NCBI GenBank assembly: GCA_030267565.1
Contig: BRXU01000056.1
Location: 1-64,000, forward strand
Reading direction: 5' to 3'
DNA length: 64,000 nucleotides
Source of the DNA: Pleodorina starrii
Lineage: Eukaryota; Chlorophyta; Chlorophyceae; Chlamydomonadales; Volvocaceae
The notes beneath the pieces are model-generated. The model had not been told where the DNA came from. It did not search any database and worked only from the letters and a program-made list of their open reading frames with translations. A program made the position numbers and the translations under genes. Positions 9,093-16,718 of the stretch are shown piece after piece (the first letter of the stretch is position 1; the number at the start of each line of letters is the position of its first letter).

Positions 9093-9154
9093 GGATGATG
9101 ATTGCAACAGCGCTCGCTGTTCCAAACGGACACGTGCGGATGCATGCGCTGCCA

Positions 9155-9892
9155 TCACCCGCGCTGATAGATTTTGCCGTAATTTCCTTGAATTGCCAGC
9201 GATACGGTTGCCGCAGCCGCTATCGCCATCATCTCACCGCCATCCTCTAGGGCGGTGAACACGACATCAGCCATCGGTCCCTCTATCATGATATGGGCGA
9301 TGTCGAAGACCACTGCGCAGAAGATCAGAATGGCTATCGGGTACACGATGCTCCTCAAGACAGTGCCGTCGCCACTGCGCCGGCCTCTGTAGGCCCACAC
9401 CCCCAATGAAGCCAGGATTGCTGCCGCCAGGACCCAGGCCAGGAGTTCTCCCAGGTCTTTCTCCCGAAGACCAAAGAGCGCGGGAAGTTCGAACGCATGC
9501 GCGAGAATTATTCCCAACCGCTCGTGGTACTGGCAGGAGTCATCAAACCAAGCAAAGGCGAAGAACGAGAACAGGAACAGCGACAACCGGGATCTGGTCT
9601 TGTGGAACACATAGAGAAAGGATGTGAAGCAGATGAATAGCATCCCGTGATTGAGGTTCTCCGAGACTGAGTTGTCGCCTCCCAGGTTCACGAAGGAATG
9701 GATGACACCGGCAAACCCATCCTCGCCGTGTCCCTGCAAGAACATCATGCTGTACGTGATGATGTGGATCACGATGAGAACCAAGGCGACCCCCGCCAAC
9801 AGCAACCCGACTTTCATAGCAGATTTGTCATCGATCACCCTGTACGGGACTGCGGAGCATTCATGCCGTCTGTTTGCTGTCTGATCGGTCAA
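9155..9892 (-). CDS. Polytopic membrane protein of unknown function
   Basis: 245 residues with about six membrane helices: VGLLLAGVALVLIVIHIITY near residue 28, the stretch from GMLFICFTSFLYVFH, LSLFLFSFFAFAWF, LLAWVLAAAILASLGVWAY, SIVYPIAILIFCAVVFDIAH and a C-terminal helix before QGNYGKIYQRG. Charged residues lie in two membrane-edge loops (FDDSCQYHERLG and IMIEGPMADVVFTALEDGGE). I do not recognise the family. It is a single gene, downstream of the GntR gene and convergent with it. The His/Asp/Glu content of the loops would allow metal or haem binding, but that is speculation. Confidence 0.6.
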   Translation of the reverse strand: MTDQTANRRHECSAVPYRVIDDKSAMKVGLLLAGVALVLIVIHIITYSMMFLQGHGEDGFAGVIHSFVNLGGDNSVSENLNHGMLFICFTSFLYVFHKTRSRLSLFLFSFFAFAWFDDSCQYHERLGIILAHAFELPALFGLREKDLGELLAWVLAAAILASLGVWAYRGRRSGDGTVLRSIVYPIAILIFCAVVFDIAHIMIEGPMADVVFTALEDGGEMMAIAAAATVSLAIQGNYGKIYQRG

Positions 9893-10178
9893 GGGTGCTA
9901 CTGTCTTTCTTCATCATCGGTCGCAGTGTGCGAGTGGTAATTGTATGCATATTTGATCGCAAGAATGCGGGGAGCAATGAGTCTATAGCCTCTGGACGGA
10001 TATTCCAACAATCGCGTCAAGCTCTCTTGATCGACGTCCCTGCTGCACCACCAATGTGATCTCCGGTCCAAGCGCTGCCGACCACCCATCGACGTCATTC
10101 GAAGTTTAGCCTAGCCAAATGCGTGAACTGTGTGGTTCACTACACGTCTCGCGTGCATTCCAGCTGGAGGAGCAACTC

Positions 10179-10337
10179 ATGACGATCATCGACGCCCAAG
10201 TCTGCGCTATCCTGCAAAGAATGGCTCAGACCTGTGCAGATGCGCAGGTCGAGCAGGCCTATGTCCGTAAGATGGTGTTCAACAGCAAAGTGAGGGTCGT
10301 ATCGGATAAGTGCCCCACGACCCGGCGTATCAACTAG
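10179..10337 (+). CDS. 52-residue small protein, unknown
   Basis: The ATG at 10179 is preceded by GGAGGAG at a good distance, which is the main evidence for translation. The product (MTIIDAQVCAILQRMAQ..., ending TTRRIN) is mostly helical with two cysteines in the first half and a basic tail. No domain is recognised. The opening MTII and size resemble the small frame at 23479 but the similarity is too weak to claim homology. Confidence 0.4.
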   Translation: MTIIDAQVCAILQRMAQTCADAQVEQAYVRKMVFNSKVRVVSDKCPTTRRIN

Positions 10338-10372
10338 ACGCCTGAGCCCACGGTCCGGCGTATCGCCCGACA

Positions 10373-10645
10373 TCAGCGAAGGTCGAGCGGGACGGTATGT
10401 TTGCCATCCCACTCGGCCAGTCGCGTCCCGAGGTGGATCACGTAGCGCGCAACGGGGCTGTGGGCATCATCGGGAGCCAAATGAGCGTCCAGTGCGAGAT
10501 AGACCGCTATGGCGCTCTGGTATTCAGCGGCGGAGGTGATCTCCGCCGCACCGCCGAAGTGGTCGAGACAGGCAAGGATGCCACCGACTTGCGCCTCGGA
10601 CACGCCCGCAGCGAGAAGCCTGTCGCGCAGATCTCGATCAATCAT
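10373..10645 (-). CDS. 90-residue protein, paralogue of 25653-25934, coupled to an upstream micro-ORF
   Basis: The frame starts MIDRDLRDRLLAAGVSEAQV and ends VARYVIHLGTRLAEWDGK...PLDLR. The C-terminal ARYxxxLGxxLAEWxxK signature and a central helix with A-AVYLALD are shared with the 93-residue protein at 25653. The start overlaps the stop of a 20-codon ORF (ATGA), and the pair lies downstream of a MerR/CueR-type promoter at 10732-10762, so copper or a similar thiophilic metal may induce it. The frame is open further upstream, to 10849, but that extension crosses the promoter and is not supported. No function is known. Confidence 0.6.
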   Translation of the reverse strand: MIDRDLRDRLLAAGVSEAQVGGILACLDHFGGAAEITSAAEYQSAIAVYLALDAHLAPDDAHSPVARYVIHLGTRLAEWDGKHTVPLDLR

Positions 10646-10704
10646 CGCCCACCTAGAGGGCACTGGGGTTTGCAGCCCCGTCCAGAGGCCTGTTGCCTGG
10701 TCAT
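10642..10704 (-). CDS. 20-residue Cys-containing micro-ORF in the CueR-type transcript
   Basis: ATG at 10704 follows AAGGGAGA at a normal spacing and sits 28 bases after the -10 element of the CueR-type promoter. The peptide contains GCKPQC, a potential thiolate pair for Cu(I), and its stop overlaps the next gene's start (ATGA). It may be a regulatory leader or a small metal-binding peptide. The reading rests on ribosome-binding site, position and overlap only. Confidence 0.45.
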   Translation of the reverse strand: MTRQQASGRGCKPQCPLGGR

Positions 10705-10731
10705 CAGCGGTCTTCTCCCTTGCCGCGATGC

Positions 10732-10762
10732 CAGATAGTCCTTCCCACCGTTGTAAGGTCAA
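10732..10762 (-). promoter_or_regulatory. MerR/CueR-type promoter with 19-bp spacer
   Basis: On the minus strand TTGACC (10757-10762) and TATCTG (10732-10737) are separated by exactly 19 bases, the lengthened spacer that MerR-family activators untwist. The spacer carries the ACCTTAC...GGGAAGG dyad. The same arrangement occurs at 18477-18507 with one base different in the spacer. It is divergent from the CueR-like gene at 10848. Confidence 0.8.
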
Positions 10763-10847
10763 TGTGTCCACGGATGTGTGATCCGTCTTGACCGATTCTT
10801 CGGCCGCGATCTTAACTGCCGCGGTATTGGTGAGGGAGCCGAAAGCC

Positions 10848-11219
10848 ATGAATATCGGCGACGCCTCCGCAGGTTCCGGGGTCTCTGCAAAGATGATCCG
10901 CTATTACGAGCAGATCGGCCTGATCCCGCCTGCTGCGCGGACGGCTTCGGGCTATCGCGATTATGATCCGCGCGACGTTCACATCCTTCGGTTCATCGCT
11001 CGCGCCCGCGATCTCGGATTTTCCATCAACGAGATATCCGAGTTGCTCGACCTGTGGCGCAGCACGGACAGGCGCAGCGCGGATGTAAAGGCGTTGGCGC
11101 AGGCTAAGGTCGATGACATGCGCCGCAAGATCGCCGATCTGCAGGTGATGGCCGACACGCTCGAAACGCTGGTCGGCACCTGTGCCGGCGATGATCGTCC
11201 GAACTGTCCGATCCTGTAG
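10848..11219 (+). CDS. CueR-like MerR-family copper-responsive regulator, copy 1
   Basis: 123 residues from the ATG at 10848 (MNIGDASAGSGVSAKMIRYY); upstream in-frame codons lack MerR similarity. Residues 1-68 are the MerR winged helix (MIRYYEQIGL, ASGYRDY), then the dimer coiled coil, then the metal loop with C112 and C120 in CAGDDRPNCPIL. These two cysteines sit at the positions of the Cu(I) ligands of CueR. The protein would sit on the 19-bp-spacer promoter 85 bases upstream and activate the divergent micro-ORF/90-residue pair. It is closely similar to the second regulator at 17938, so the two may cross-regulate. Ag(I) or Au(I) are alternative inducers in this family. Confidence 0.88.
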   Translation: MNIGDASAGSGVSAKMIRYYEQIGLIPPAARTASGYRDYDPRDVHILRFIARARDLGFSINEISELLDLWRSTDRRSADVKALAQAKVDDMRRKIADLQVMADTLETLVGTCAGDDRPNCPIL

Positions 11220-11395
11220 GAGCTGGAAACGGCGGATGCAAATATGTCCCCGATGACATCGCGTCAGGCACCCGGCGCCGTTCCGGTCGGCCGCCTCGCG
11301 CATCTGTCCGGCACTCTCAAACAGGGCCAATCCACCGCTTGACCGGATCTGTTCAGCCCTTGTTCGCCATGGAGGGTGGTGCGTGACATTTAAAA

Positions 11396-11418
11396 GCGGG
11401 CGCCCGTGGGGCGCCCGC
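11396..11418 (-). terminator. Intrinsic terminator behind the BON gene
   Basis: A perfect 10-bp stem GCGGGCGCCC/GGGCGCCCGC with a 3-base loop is followed on the minus strand by TTTT. It lies 58 bases beyond the stop of the minus-strand BON gene. Confidence 0.8.
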
Positions 11419-11475
11419 AGTCAAATTCGTGTATGTTCAGCCATTCCGCAGCACCAGCGCTGCAGGTGCCTGCTG

Positions 11476-12264
11476 TCAGAGGATGCCACGATCCCGCGTC
11501 GGATCAGCCACAAGGGGCGAGGTCGCCGACGTTCCCGTCTGACCAGCCGACGCGACGCGCAGGTTGTTCTGCACGTGCTTCACCCCTGAGGCGCGCTCCG
11601 CGACATCCTCGGCATGGCGCTTGGCGAACCGCTCCGGAACGGTACCGGTCAGCGTGACCTCGCCGTCCTGAACCATCACCTCGATGTCCGAGGCGTCCAG
11701 CTGGCCGTCATCCATCAGACGCTCGCTGACGTCTTCCTTGATGCGCTCGTCCGAACGGACATAACCCTTCGGGCCTGTGCCGCGATGCTTGTCCATCTCG
11801 CGACGGCGGCTGGCCTCCTCGTCGCCAAACCACGAGGCCACCTCATCACCGGCCCGATCGAGGAAACCGCGGTCATCGTCCTGCTCGACGCGTCCACGCC
11901 CGTAGGACTGATCGCCGCGTCCATAGCCGCTGTTCGAGACAGAGCGATCATGGGACCACCCGGTCCGCGGATCCGCGCTCAAGCCGCCACGACGGCCATG
12001 GCCATCATCGTCCCGTCCATAACCGCCGGTCTGTCCGTATCCACGATCGTAGTTCGCCGACCGATTGCCGACGCTGTAGCGGTCGCGGTTTTCCCGAACC
12101 TCGTCCATGTCGCGGCGGCGCTCTGCCTGGCCATCGCCGACCCACGACTTGACCTCGTCGGTGGCCTTGTCTGTCCAGTCCCGCGAGTTGCGGTTCATGT
12201 CGCGGTTGCCATAGTCCTGGCTGGGGCGACCCATGCGATCGCGGTCGTTGTATTCGTTAGCCAT
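11476..12264 (-). CDS. BON-domain protein with SWFGD repeats
   Basis: 262 residues, very hydrophilic and rich in D, R, G and Y. Two copies of a W(F/V)GD motif with a following arginine cluster are present (DEVKSWVGDGQAERRR and DEVASWFGDEEASRRR), separated by a disordered Gly/Tyr/Arg region. Residues about 172-240 form a BON domain (RSDERIKEDVSERLMDDGQL, VEVMVQDGEVTLTGTVPER-like, AERASGVKHVQNNLRV), a fold linked to envelope and osmotic stress proteins. No signal peptide is visible, so a cytoplasmic or surface location is undecided. It is a single gene with its own terminator. Proteins of this layout are common in alphaproteobacteria and often stress-induced, by analogy. Confidence 0.85.
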   Translation of the reverse strand: MANEYNDRDRMGRPSQDYGNRDMNRNSRDWTDKATDEVKSWVGDGQAERRRDMDEVRENRDRYSVGNRSANYDRGYGQTGGYGRDDDGHGRRGGLSADPRTGWSHDRSVSNSGYGRGDQSYGRGRVEQDDDRGFLDRAGDEVASWFGDEEASRRREMDKHRGTGPKGYVRSDERIKEDVSERLMDDGQLDASDIEVMVQDGEVTLTGTVPERFAKRHAEDVAERASGVKHVQNNLRVASAGQTGTSATSPLVADPTRDRGIL

Positions 12265-12354
12265 AGCGTGTCCTCCTCAAAACACGGGTGCCAAGCGGCA
12301 CCTCAGATGCGGGAGAAACAGCGGCTCAACCGAGAGCGTTCCGGCACATAAATG

Positions 12355-12612
12355 TTATCGGCGGGAAGCAGGTTTCTCCACACCAGGCCGGCGGGCGTTA
12401 CTGACCTTGGCACTTTGAGATGCGCCTGACAGCACACGGGCAATCGCCACCTGCATGTCGAGCTTCTCACGCACGTTTCGATATGCAGCGTTGTGCGAAT
12501 AGGCAGTCAGAGCATTATCGATAAGGACCCAGTCCTCTAAAGACATGGCCAGGCGAAACATCACGTCATCCGACATACGGCGCATACTGGTTACCTTGGT
12601 TACGCTGAACAA
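12355..12612 (-). CDS. 85-residue small protein with the AL-AY-HN--YR---EKL signature
   Basis: The frame contains SLEDWVLIDNALTAYSHNAA followed by YRNVREKLD, which lines up with the 44-residue proteins at 7754 and 32838 (DELDMIVSALxAYxHNTxYR). The first methionine is at 12612; internal starts MRRMSDD or MSLEDW are also possible. The C-terminus is basic (ARRPGVEKPASRR). No known domain. Shared signature at three loci suggests a real family of short helical proteins. Confidence 0.5.
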   Translation of the reverse strand: MFSVTKVTSMRRMSDDVMFRLAMSLEDWVLIDNALTAYSHNAAYRNVREKLDMQVAIARVLSGASQSAKVSNARRPGVEKPASRR

Positions 12613-12959
12613 CTACAGGGTGAAGATATGCCGTTCTTGCACATTGTGAAGTTGGCTATTCGGACAGCCTATATTCAAGACGGATGTGGGCGGGCAAAAA
12701 TACGACTGCGTAACAGTCAACTTCGTTCACCAGCGTGCAGCGAAACCAGAGGTCCTTGCACGAAAAGCACCTGCAGCCGCGGACCTCAGAGAGGGGAAAG
12801 TGGCTTCCAAAAGATCCGCTCAAGATCACTGGCATCGTAGAGGCTCGGCGATGTGTCCAACCTTGCCGAGGTCAACGCAACGCATCTAGAAGTTAAAAGC
12901 TCTCCTGATATCACTAGGCGAATGGCCAATGCTTATGGTAATTTTTTTGCGTCCCACGA

Positions 12960-12995
12960 GCTGAAAGGGCCCCGGTCCATCGGGGCCCTTTTTCA
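12960..12995 (+). terminator. Plus-strand terminator in repeat copy A
   Basis: The stem CTGAAAGGGCCCCG/CGGGGCCCTTTTTCAG has a short loop and a T5 run on the plus strand. No recognised plus-strand gene precedes it, so it may end an unannotated small RNA or be a relic of the duplicated block. Confidence 0.7.
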
Positions 12996-13045
12996 GTCCA
13001 GGCTGGTTCTGGTTTCGACGCCGGGATCTCAATGACGTTGAAGTT

Positions 13046-13077
13046 AGAAAAAATAGTGGCTGTGGTTTCCCACAGCC
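13046..13077 (-). terminator. Minus-strand terminator of the HupE operon
   Basis: On the minus strand GGCTGTGG-GAAA-CCACAGCC is followed by ACTATTTTTTC: a perfect 8-bp stem, GNRA loop and T6 run. It lies about 160 bases after the stop of the gene at 13234 and fits as terminator of the 15041-to-13234 unit. Confidence 0.75.
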
Positions 13078-13233
13078 GCCGCCTATCCCCAGGCAATCTT
13101 TCACAGGCATCACCTTAAATTTCCGTTTTCTCTCGTACACGACTTGTGGCGCGCGACCGTCGACATAATCGCCATCGCAAAAAGGTACGGCCGGGCAGCC
13201 ATTCGCGTCGATTACGAGTGGCTGCCCGGAGGC

Positions 13234-13893
13234 TCAGTAGGTTTCGACAACGGCGCTATACTCGCCGCGCACATTGATGGTCATGGTGATCGGTGTGCTG
13301 TCACGGTTTCGCCAGAACCAGCCGTGATCACCGGCGAAGGGCGCCTCGATGCTGCCCTCTCCGTTGGTTGCGCCGCTGCCGCGCTCGTAGTCGATCGACT
13401 TGCCGCCGCTATGGGCGTGGAGGTCAAAGTTGACCCGGCCGCCTTCAGCGGTCCATGCGTATTCTGCCACGTCTCCAGCCGCCATTGTCAGCTTGATCTC
13501 GGCAGTGTCGCCCGGCTCCAGCGTGAAGGTCACAGTGTCCGTCCAGGTGTCCTGCGCCTCTTGCGCATGAGCCGTGCCGATGAGCAGACCCATGACACTA
13601 TCCAGAACGCTCGACGTCTGGTCCTGAGAGGGCTGCTCGATGGCGCGCTGTTCGTCCAGCAGACGATCCGCCTCGGCCTCGGCAGCAAGCTGGACCTTGA
13701 TCTCGCCCATCTCGGTCAGGCCGATGACCCGGCCGATCCCGGTCGGGTCGATGGCGTATTCGGCAGGAAGATAGACGGTGACCGCGATCACCGCCGCACC
13801 GATGCTGGCCAGGATCGTGGAGCGGCGCAGTTGCGCCTTGGTGGGCAGCTCGTCGATGTTGGGTTTGGGTGCATTGTGCATGGGGATATCCAA
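13234..13893 (-). CDS. Transmembrane anchor protein of HupE/metal locus
   Basis: 219 residues. One membrane helix near residues 27-46 (TILASIGAAVIAVTVYLPAEY) anchors a long periplasmic part with a polar helix (EIKVQLAAEAEADRLLDEQR) and a beta-rich C-terminal domain (TVTFTLEPGDTAEIKLTMAA, FDLHAHSGGKSIDYERG, GWFWRNRDSTPITMTINVRG). Proteins of this pattern are annotated as transmembrane anchor proteins next to HupE/UreJ genes. The two histidines in DLHAHSGG could contact metal. It begins one base before the HupE stop, so the two are translated from one message. Exact role unknown; a periplasmic partner of HupE is inferred. Confidence 0.7.
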   Translation of the reverse strand: MDIPMHNAPKPNIDELPTKAQLRRSTILASIGAAVIAVTVYLPAEYAIDPTGIGRVIGLTEMGEIKVQLAAEAEADRLLDEQRAIEQPSQDQTSSVLDSVMGLLIGTAHAQEAQDTWTDTVTFTLEPGDTAEIKLTMAAGDVAEYAWTAEGGRVNFDLHAHSGGKSIDYERGSGATNGEGSIEAPFAGDHGWFWRNRDSTPITMTINVRGEYSAVVETY

Positions 13894-13894
13894 T

Positions 13895-14629
13895 CTATGC
13901 AGAGGTGGAAGCGATGTAGCCGGCGACCTGGTTGAAGGTCAGCCAGATGCCCAGGACCATCATCACCACGTTGGCAATGGTAGCCTGGCGCAGGAAGTTG
14001 GGGCTGCGACGCCAGTAGCCCATGACGATCAGGATCACCGCCAAGGCCAGAAGCTGGCCGACCTCGACGCCAACGTTAAAGGCCAGCAGGTTGGCCAGAA
14101 GCCCATCCTGCGGGATGTCATAGTCGAGGATCTTCGTGGCCAGGCCCGTGCCGTGGAACAGGCCGAAAATCAGCGTGGCGACCTTGGTATTGGGCTGGAA
14201 CCCGAACCATTTCTGGTAGGCGCCAAGGTTGTCCAACGCCTTGTAGACCACGGACAGGCCGATGATCGCGTCGATGATGTAGGCGTTGATGCCCCAGCCA
14301 TACCAGACTCCAAGAAGCATGGTGACCGAATGGCCGATGGCGAACAAGCTGACATAAATGCCGACATCCTTCATCCGGTAGAGGAAGAACACCACGCCCA
14401 GCAGGAACAGGATGTGGTCGTAGCCGGTCACCATGTGCTTGGCGCCAAGGTAGATGAAGGGGATGATCTGCACCCCCCAGATTTCCTGGATATAGCCCGC
14501 GTCACCGGCGGTGACGTTATGGGCAAGAGCTTGGGCGGCCGTCAGCAGGACTGCCGCCAGCAGGATCAGGGTCAGCGCAACCGGTTGGCGTGGTGCCAAG
14601 GCGCGCAGGACCCCCGAGGTCGAGGTCAT
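13895..14629 (-). CDS. HupE/UreJ-family membrane protein
   Basis: From the ATG at 14629 (GGAGA upstream) the product has 244 residues. After a leader helix (LTLILLAAVLLTAAQALAH) about seven membrane helices follow, with the family motif HMVTGYDHILFLLGVVFF, the FAIGHSVTMLLG helix and IFGLFHGTGLATK. HupE/UreJ proteins are thought to be nickel or cobalt permeases; the histidines in these helices are the likely ligands. It sits between the His-rich exported protein and the anchor protein in one unit, next to a CsoR/RcnR-type repressor. Direction and metal are not proved by sequence. Confidence 0.85.
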   Translation of the reverse strand: MTSTSGVLRALAPRQPVALTLILLAAVLLTAAQALAHNVTAGDAGYIQEIWGVQIIPFIYLGAKHMVTGYDHILFLLGVVFFLYRMKDVGIYVSLFAIGHSVTMLLGVWYGWGINAYIIDAIIGLSVVYKALDNLGAYQKWFGFQPNTKVATLIFGLFHGTGLATKILDYDIPQDGLLANLLAFNVGVEVGQLLALAVILIVMGYWRRSPNFLRQATIANVVMMVLGIWLTFNQVAGYIASTSA

Positions 14630-14687
14630 GGAAAAGTCTCCGGTAAGGGTCTGTCTGTTCGGATACACCGCGCGGTGGCGGCACCGA

Positions 14688-15041
14688 TCAGGCCCGCGGA
14701 GGTCGCTCGATCAGATAGACCCGCTGCGGTCCTTCCCATGACGCCCGCAGCCGGAACATATCGCGCCAAGCCACCCTTGGGTGCGCACCGGCGCCGGGGA
14801 CAAGCATGGCCTGGCTGTGATCATGGTCGGCCACGTCGTGGCTGTGACCGTGCAGCGCCCAGACAAGATCCTCTTCGTACCCGTGCGAGTGGCCATGATC
14901 AGCGATCATGTCGGTATGCTCGGCCACCACTTCGAAGACGGAAGGGACATGGCTGGCGCTTGGCGCAAGGGACCATACGACAAGCGACAGGCAGACGAGT
15001 GCTGCAAGCACGCTGTGCATCAATGTCCGAACCTGTTTCAC
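14688..15041 (-). CDS. Exported histidine-rich protein, probable metal binder
   Basis: 117 residues. A signal peptide (VLAALVCLSLVVWSLAPSAS) is followed by a His/Asp-rich region (HTDMIADHGHSHGYEEDL and HGHSHDVADHDHSQ), then a C-terminal part with no motif. The HGHSH clusters are typical of Zn/Ni/Co-binding loops. It is the first gene of the minus unit and starts 45 bases from the C/G-tract operator, divergent from the repressor. A periplasmic metal buffer or delivery protein for HupE is inferred. No homologue family was recognised beyond composition. Confidence 0.65.
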   Translation of the reverse strand: MKQVRTLMHSVLAALVCLSLVVWSLAPSASHVPSVFEVVAEHTDMIADHGHSHGYEEDLVWALHGHSHDVADHDHSQAMLVPGAGAHPRVAWRDMFRLRASWEGPQRVYLIERPPRA

Positions 15042-15086
15042 CGGCCTGCCCGTCGTTTCGCGGCGCGCTGATCACACCGTCTTGTT

Positions 15087-15107
15087 CTATCCCCCAGGGG
15101 GGGATAG
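15087..15107. promoter_or_regulatory. CsoR/RcnR-type C/G-tract operator
   Basis: A dyad with CTATCCCC and GGGGATAG arms around a central C/G tract lies 9 bases before the repressor gene and between two divergent metal operons. DUF156 repressors bind just such A/T-flanked G/C-tract dyads, so autoregulation and control of both sides are likely. Confidence 0.8.
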
Positions 15108-15116
15108 CCTGACTGT

Positions 15117-15374
15117 ATGTCACACCCGCATGTTCACGCAACCCACCCCGCCCTGGTCGCCCGGCTGAAACGTGCCGAAGGTCATCTGCGCCATGTCATC
15201 GGCATGATCGAGGGACAGCAGCCCTGCCTCGACATCGCCCGCCAGCTGGCGGCGGTGGAAAGTGCTGTGACCTCTGCCAAGCGGGCGCTCATCCACGATC
15301 ATATCGACCACTGCCTGGTCCACGACGCGGCGGAGACACTGGACGAGATGAAGGCGATCACCAAGCTGCTGTAA
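15117..15374 (+). CDS. DUF156 metal-responsive repressor (CsoR/RcnR/InrS group)
   Basis: 85 residues, all-helical, normal length. The candidate metal ligands are C37, H62 and C66, with the 25- and 4-residue spacing of the CsoR C-H-C site, plus an N-terminal His cluster (MSHPHVHATH) like that of RcnR and InrS. That mixed set fits Ni(II) or Cu(I). ARQLAAVESAVTSAKRALI is the dimer helix. It is followed 9 bases later by an NreB-like exporter and preceded by a C/G-tract operator. In this family metal binding releases the repressor from DNA. Context with HupE and NreB favours nickel or cobalt; this is inference. Confidence 0.85.
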   Translation: MSHPHVHATHPALVARLKRAEGHLRHVIGMIEGQQPCLDIARQLAAVESAVTSAKRALIHDHIDHCLVHDAAETLDEMKAITKLL

Positions 15375-15383
15375 GGACACTCC

Positions 15384-16697
15384 ATGCTGGCCATCCTGCG
15401 CGACCGCACCTATCGACATCTGTTCGCGGCGCAGGTGATCGCGCTGCTGGGCACCGGGCTAATGACCGTGGCCCTGGGCCTTCTGGCCTACGAACTGGCC
15501 GGGGCGGATGCGGGGGCGGTGCTGGGCACCGCGCTGGCGATCAAGATGATTGCTTATGTCGGTGTCGCGCCGGTGGCGCAGGCGTTCACGGATCGCCTGC
15601 CACGCCGGTCTGTGCTGGTCGCGCTGGACCTGGTCCGGGGGGCCATTGCACTGTGCCTACCCTTCGTGACCGAGATCTGGCAGATCTACCTGCTGATCTT
15701 CCTGCTGCAGGCCGCGTCAGCCGCATTCACCCCGACATTCCAAGCGACCATTCCAGACATCCTGCCCAAGGAGGAGGAATATACCCGTGCCCTGTCGCTC
15801 TCGCGTCTTGCCTACGATCTGGAAAGCCTTGTCTCGCCCATGCTGGCGGCGGCGCTTCTAAGCGTCATCAGCTTTCACAGCCTGTTTGCCGGGACGGTCG
15901 TCGGTTTTTTCGCCTCGGCTGCGCTTGTCCTCAGCGTCCGTCTGCCCTCACCGCAGCCAGCGGCACGGCGCGGGGTCTGGGACCGGACCACGCGCGGCAT
16001 CCGCCTCTATCTGGCGACCCCGCGTCTGCGCGGATTGCTGGCGATTAGTCTGGCCGTCGCGGCGGCCGGATCGATGGTGATCGTGAACACGGTCGTGCTG
16101 GTCAAGGCAGGGTTCGGTCTGTCGGAGCCGCAGGTGGCGCTGGCGCTGGCCGCGTTTGGTGCGGGATCGATGGTCGCCGCCCTGACCCTGCCGCGTCTTC
16201 TGGACCGACTGTCGGACAGGCCGGTGATGATCGCGGGTGCTGCCGTCCTCATCGTCGGAACGGCTGCCGGGATCGCCGTGAGCAGTTATGGCGCGCTGCT
16301 GGTCCTGTGGCTGATCATGGGCTTCGGTTATTCTGTCGCGCAGACGCCAGCGGGCCGATTGCTGCGCCGGTCTGCCCATGCCGAGGACCGTCCTGCAATC
16401 TTTGCCGCTCAGTTCGCGCTGTCTCATGCCTGCTGGCTGATCTGCTATCCCCTGGCCGGATACCTGGGTGCGCGCGCGGGCATGACAGCCGCCTTTGGTG
16501 CCATGGCGATCATCGGCCTGATCGGGCTGGCCTTGGCGTGGCGTTTGTGGCCTGCGGGTGATCCGACAGATGTCGCGCATGATCATTCGAGCCTGCCGGT
16601 TGATCATCCGCATCTGCGTGAACATGGAGGAATGGGGGGGCATCACCACCCCTTGGTGATCGACGATCTGCACAGGCGCTGGCCGGTGGGTCCGTGA
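15384..16697 (+). CDS. MFS metal exporter, NreB-like, with His-rich tail
   Basis: 437 residues with twelve membrane helices in the MFS pattern (DRTYRHLFAAQVIALLGTGL, DRLPRRSVLVALDLVRGAI, LSRLAYDLESLVSPMLAAAL). The C-terminus after residue 395 is histidine-rich (HDHSSLPVDHPHLREH and GGHHHP), as in the nickel-resistance exporter NreB. Start follows AAGGAC. It directly follows the repressor and would be co-transcribed and derepressed by metal. Export of Ni(II) or Co(II) from the cytoplasm is the best inference; the same fold also covers iron and zinc exporters. Confidence 0.8.
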   Translation: MLAILRDRTYRHLFAAQVIALLGTGLMTVALGLLAYELAGADAGAVLGTALAIKMIAYVGVAPVAQAFTDRLPRRSVLVALDLVRGAIALCLPFVTEIWQIYLLIFLLQAASAAFTPTFQATIPDILPKEEEYTRALSLSRLAYDLESLVSPMLAAALLSVISFHSLFAGTVVGFFASAALVLSVRLPSPQPAARRGVWDRTTRGIRLYLATPRLRGLLAISLAVAAAGSMVIVNTVVLVKAGFGLSEPQVALALAAFGAGSMVAALTLPRLLDRLSDRPVMIAGAAVLIVGTAAGIAVSSYGALLVLWLIMGFGYSVAQTPAGRLLRRSAHAEDRPAIFAAQFALSHACWLICYPLAGYLGARAGMTAAFGAMAIIGLIGLALAWRLWPAGDPTDVAHDHSSLPVDHPHLREHGGMGGHHHPLVIDDLHRRWPVGP

Positions 16698-16718
16698 GGT
16701 CGAGGTAGTGTCCTTGCG

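Larger units (their letters stand above)
12841..13140. repeat. Diverged 300-bp intergenic repeat with facing terminators, copy A
   Basis: This block aligns with 19261-19560 along its length: GTGTCCAA near the left, then CCCACGAGCTGAAAGGGCCC, the GGGGCCCTTTTTCAG arm, an A-rich run, the CCCACAGCCGCCGCCT hairpin and a trailing CTCTCGT/CTCTTGT stretch. Between 12613 and 12841 no gene was recognised. The two hairpins face each other, one for each strand. Confidence 0.75.

Noticed and set aside
12628..12840. Short plus frames upstream of repeat copy A
   Set aside because: Low-quality start sites and arginine/serine-rich composition typical of non-coding GC-rich DNA.
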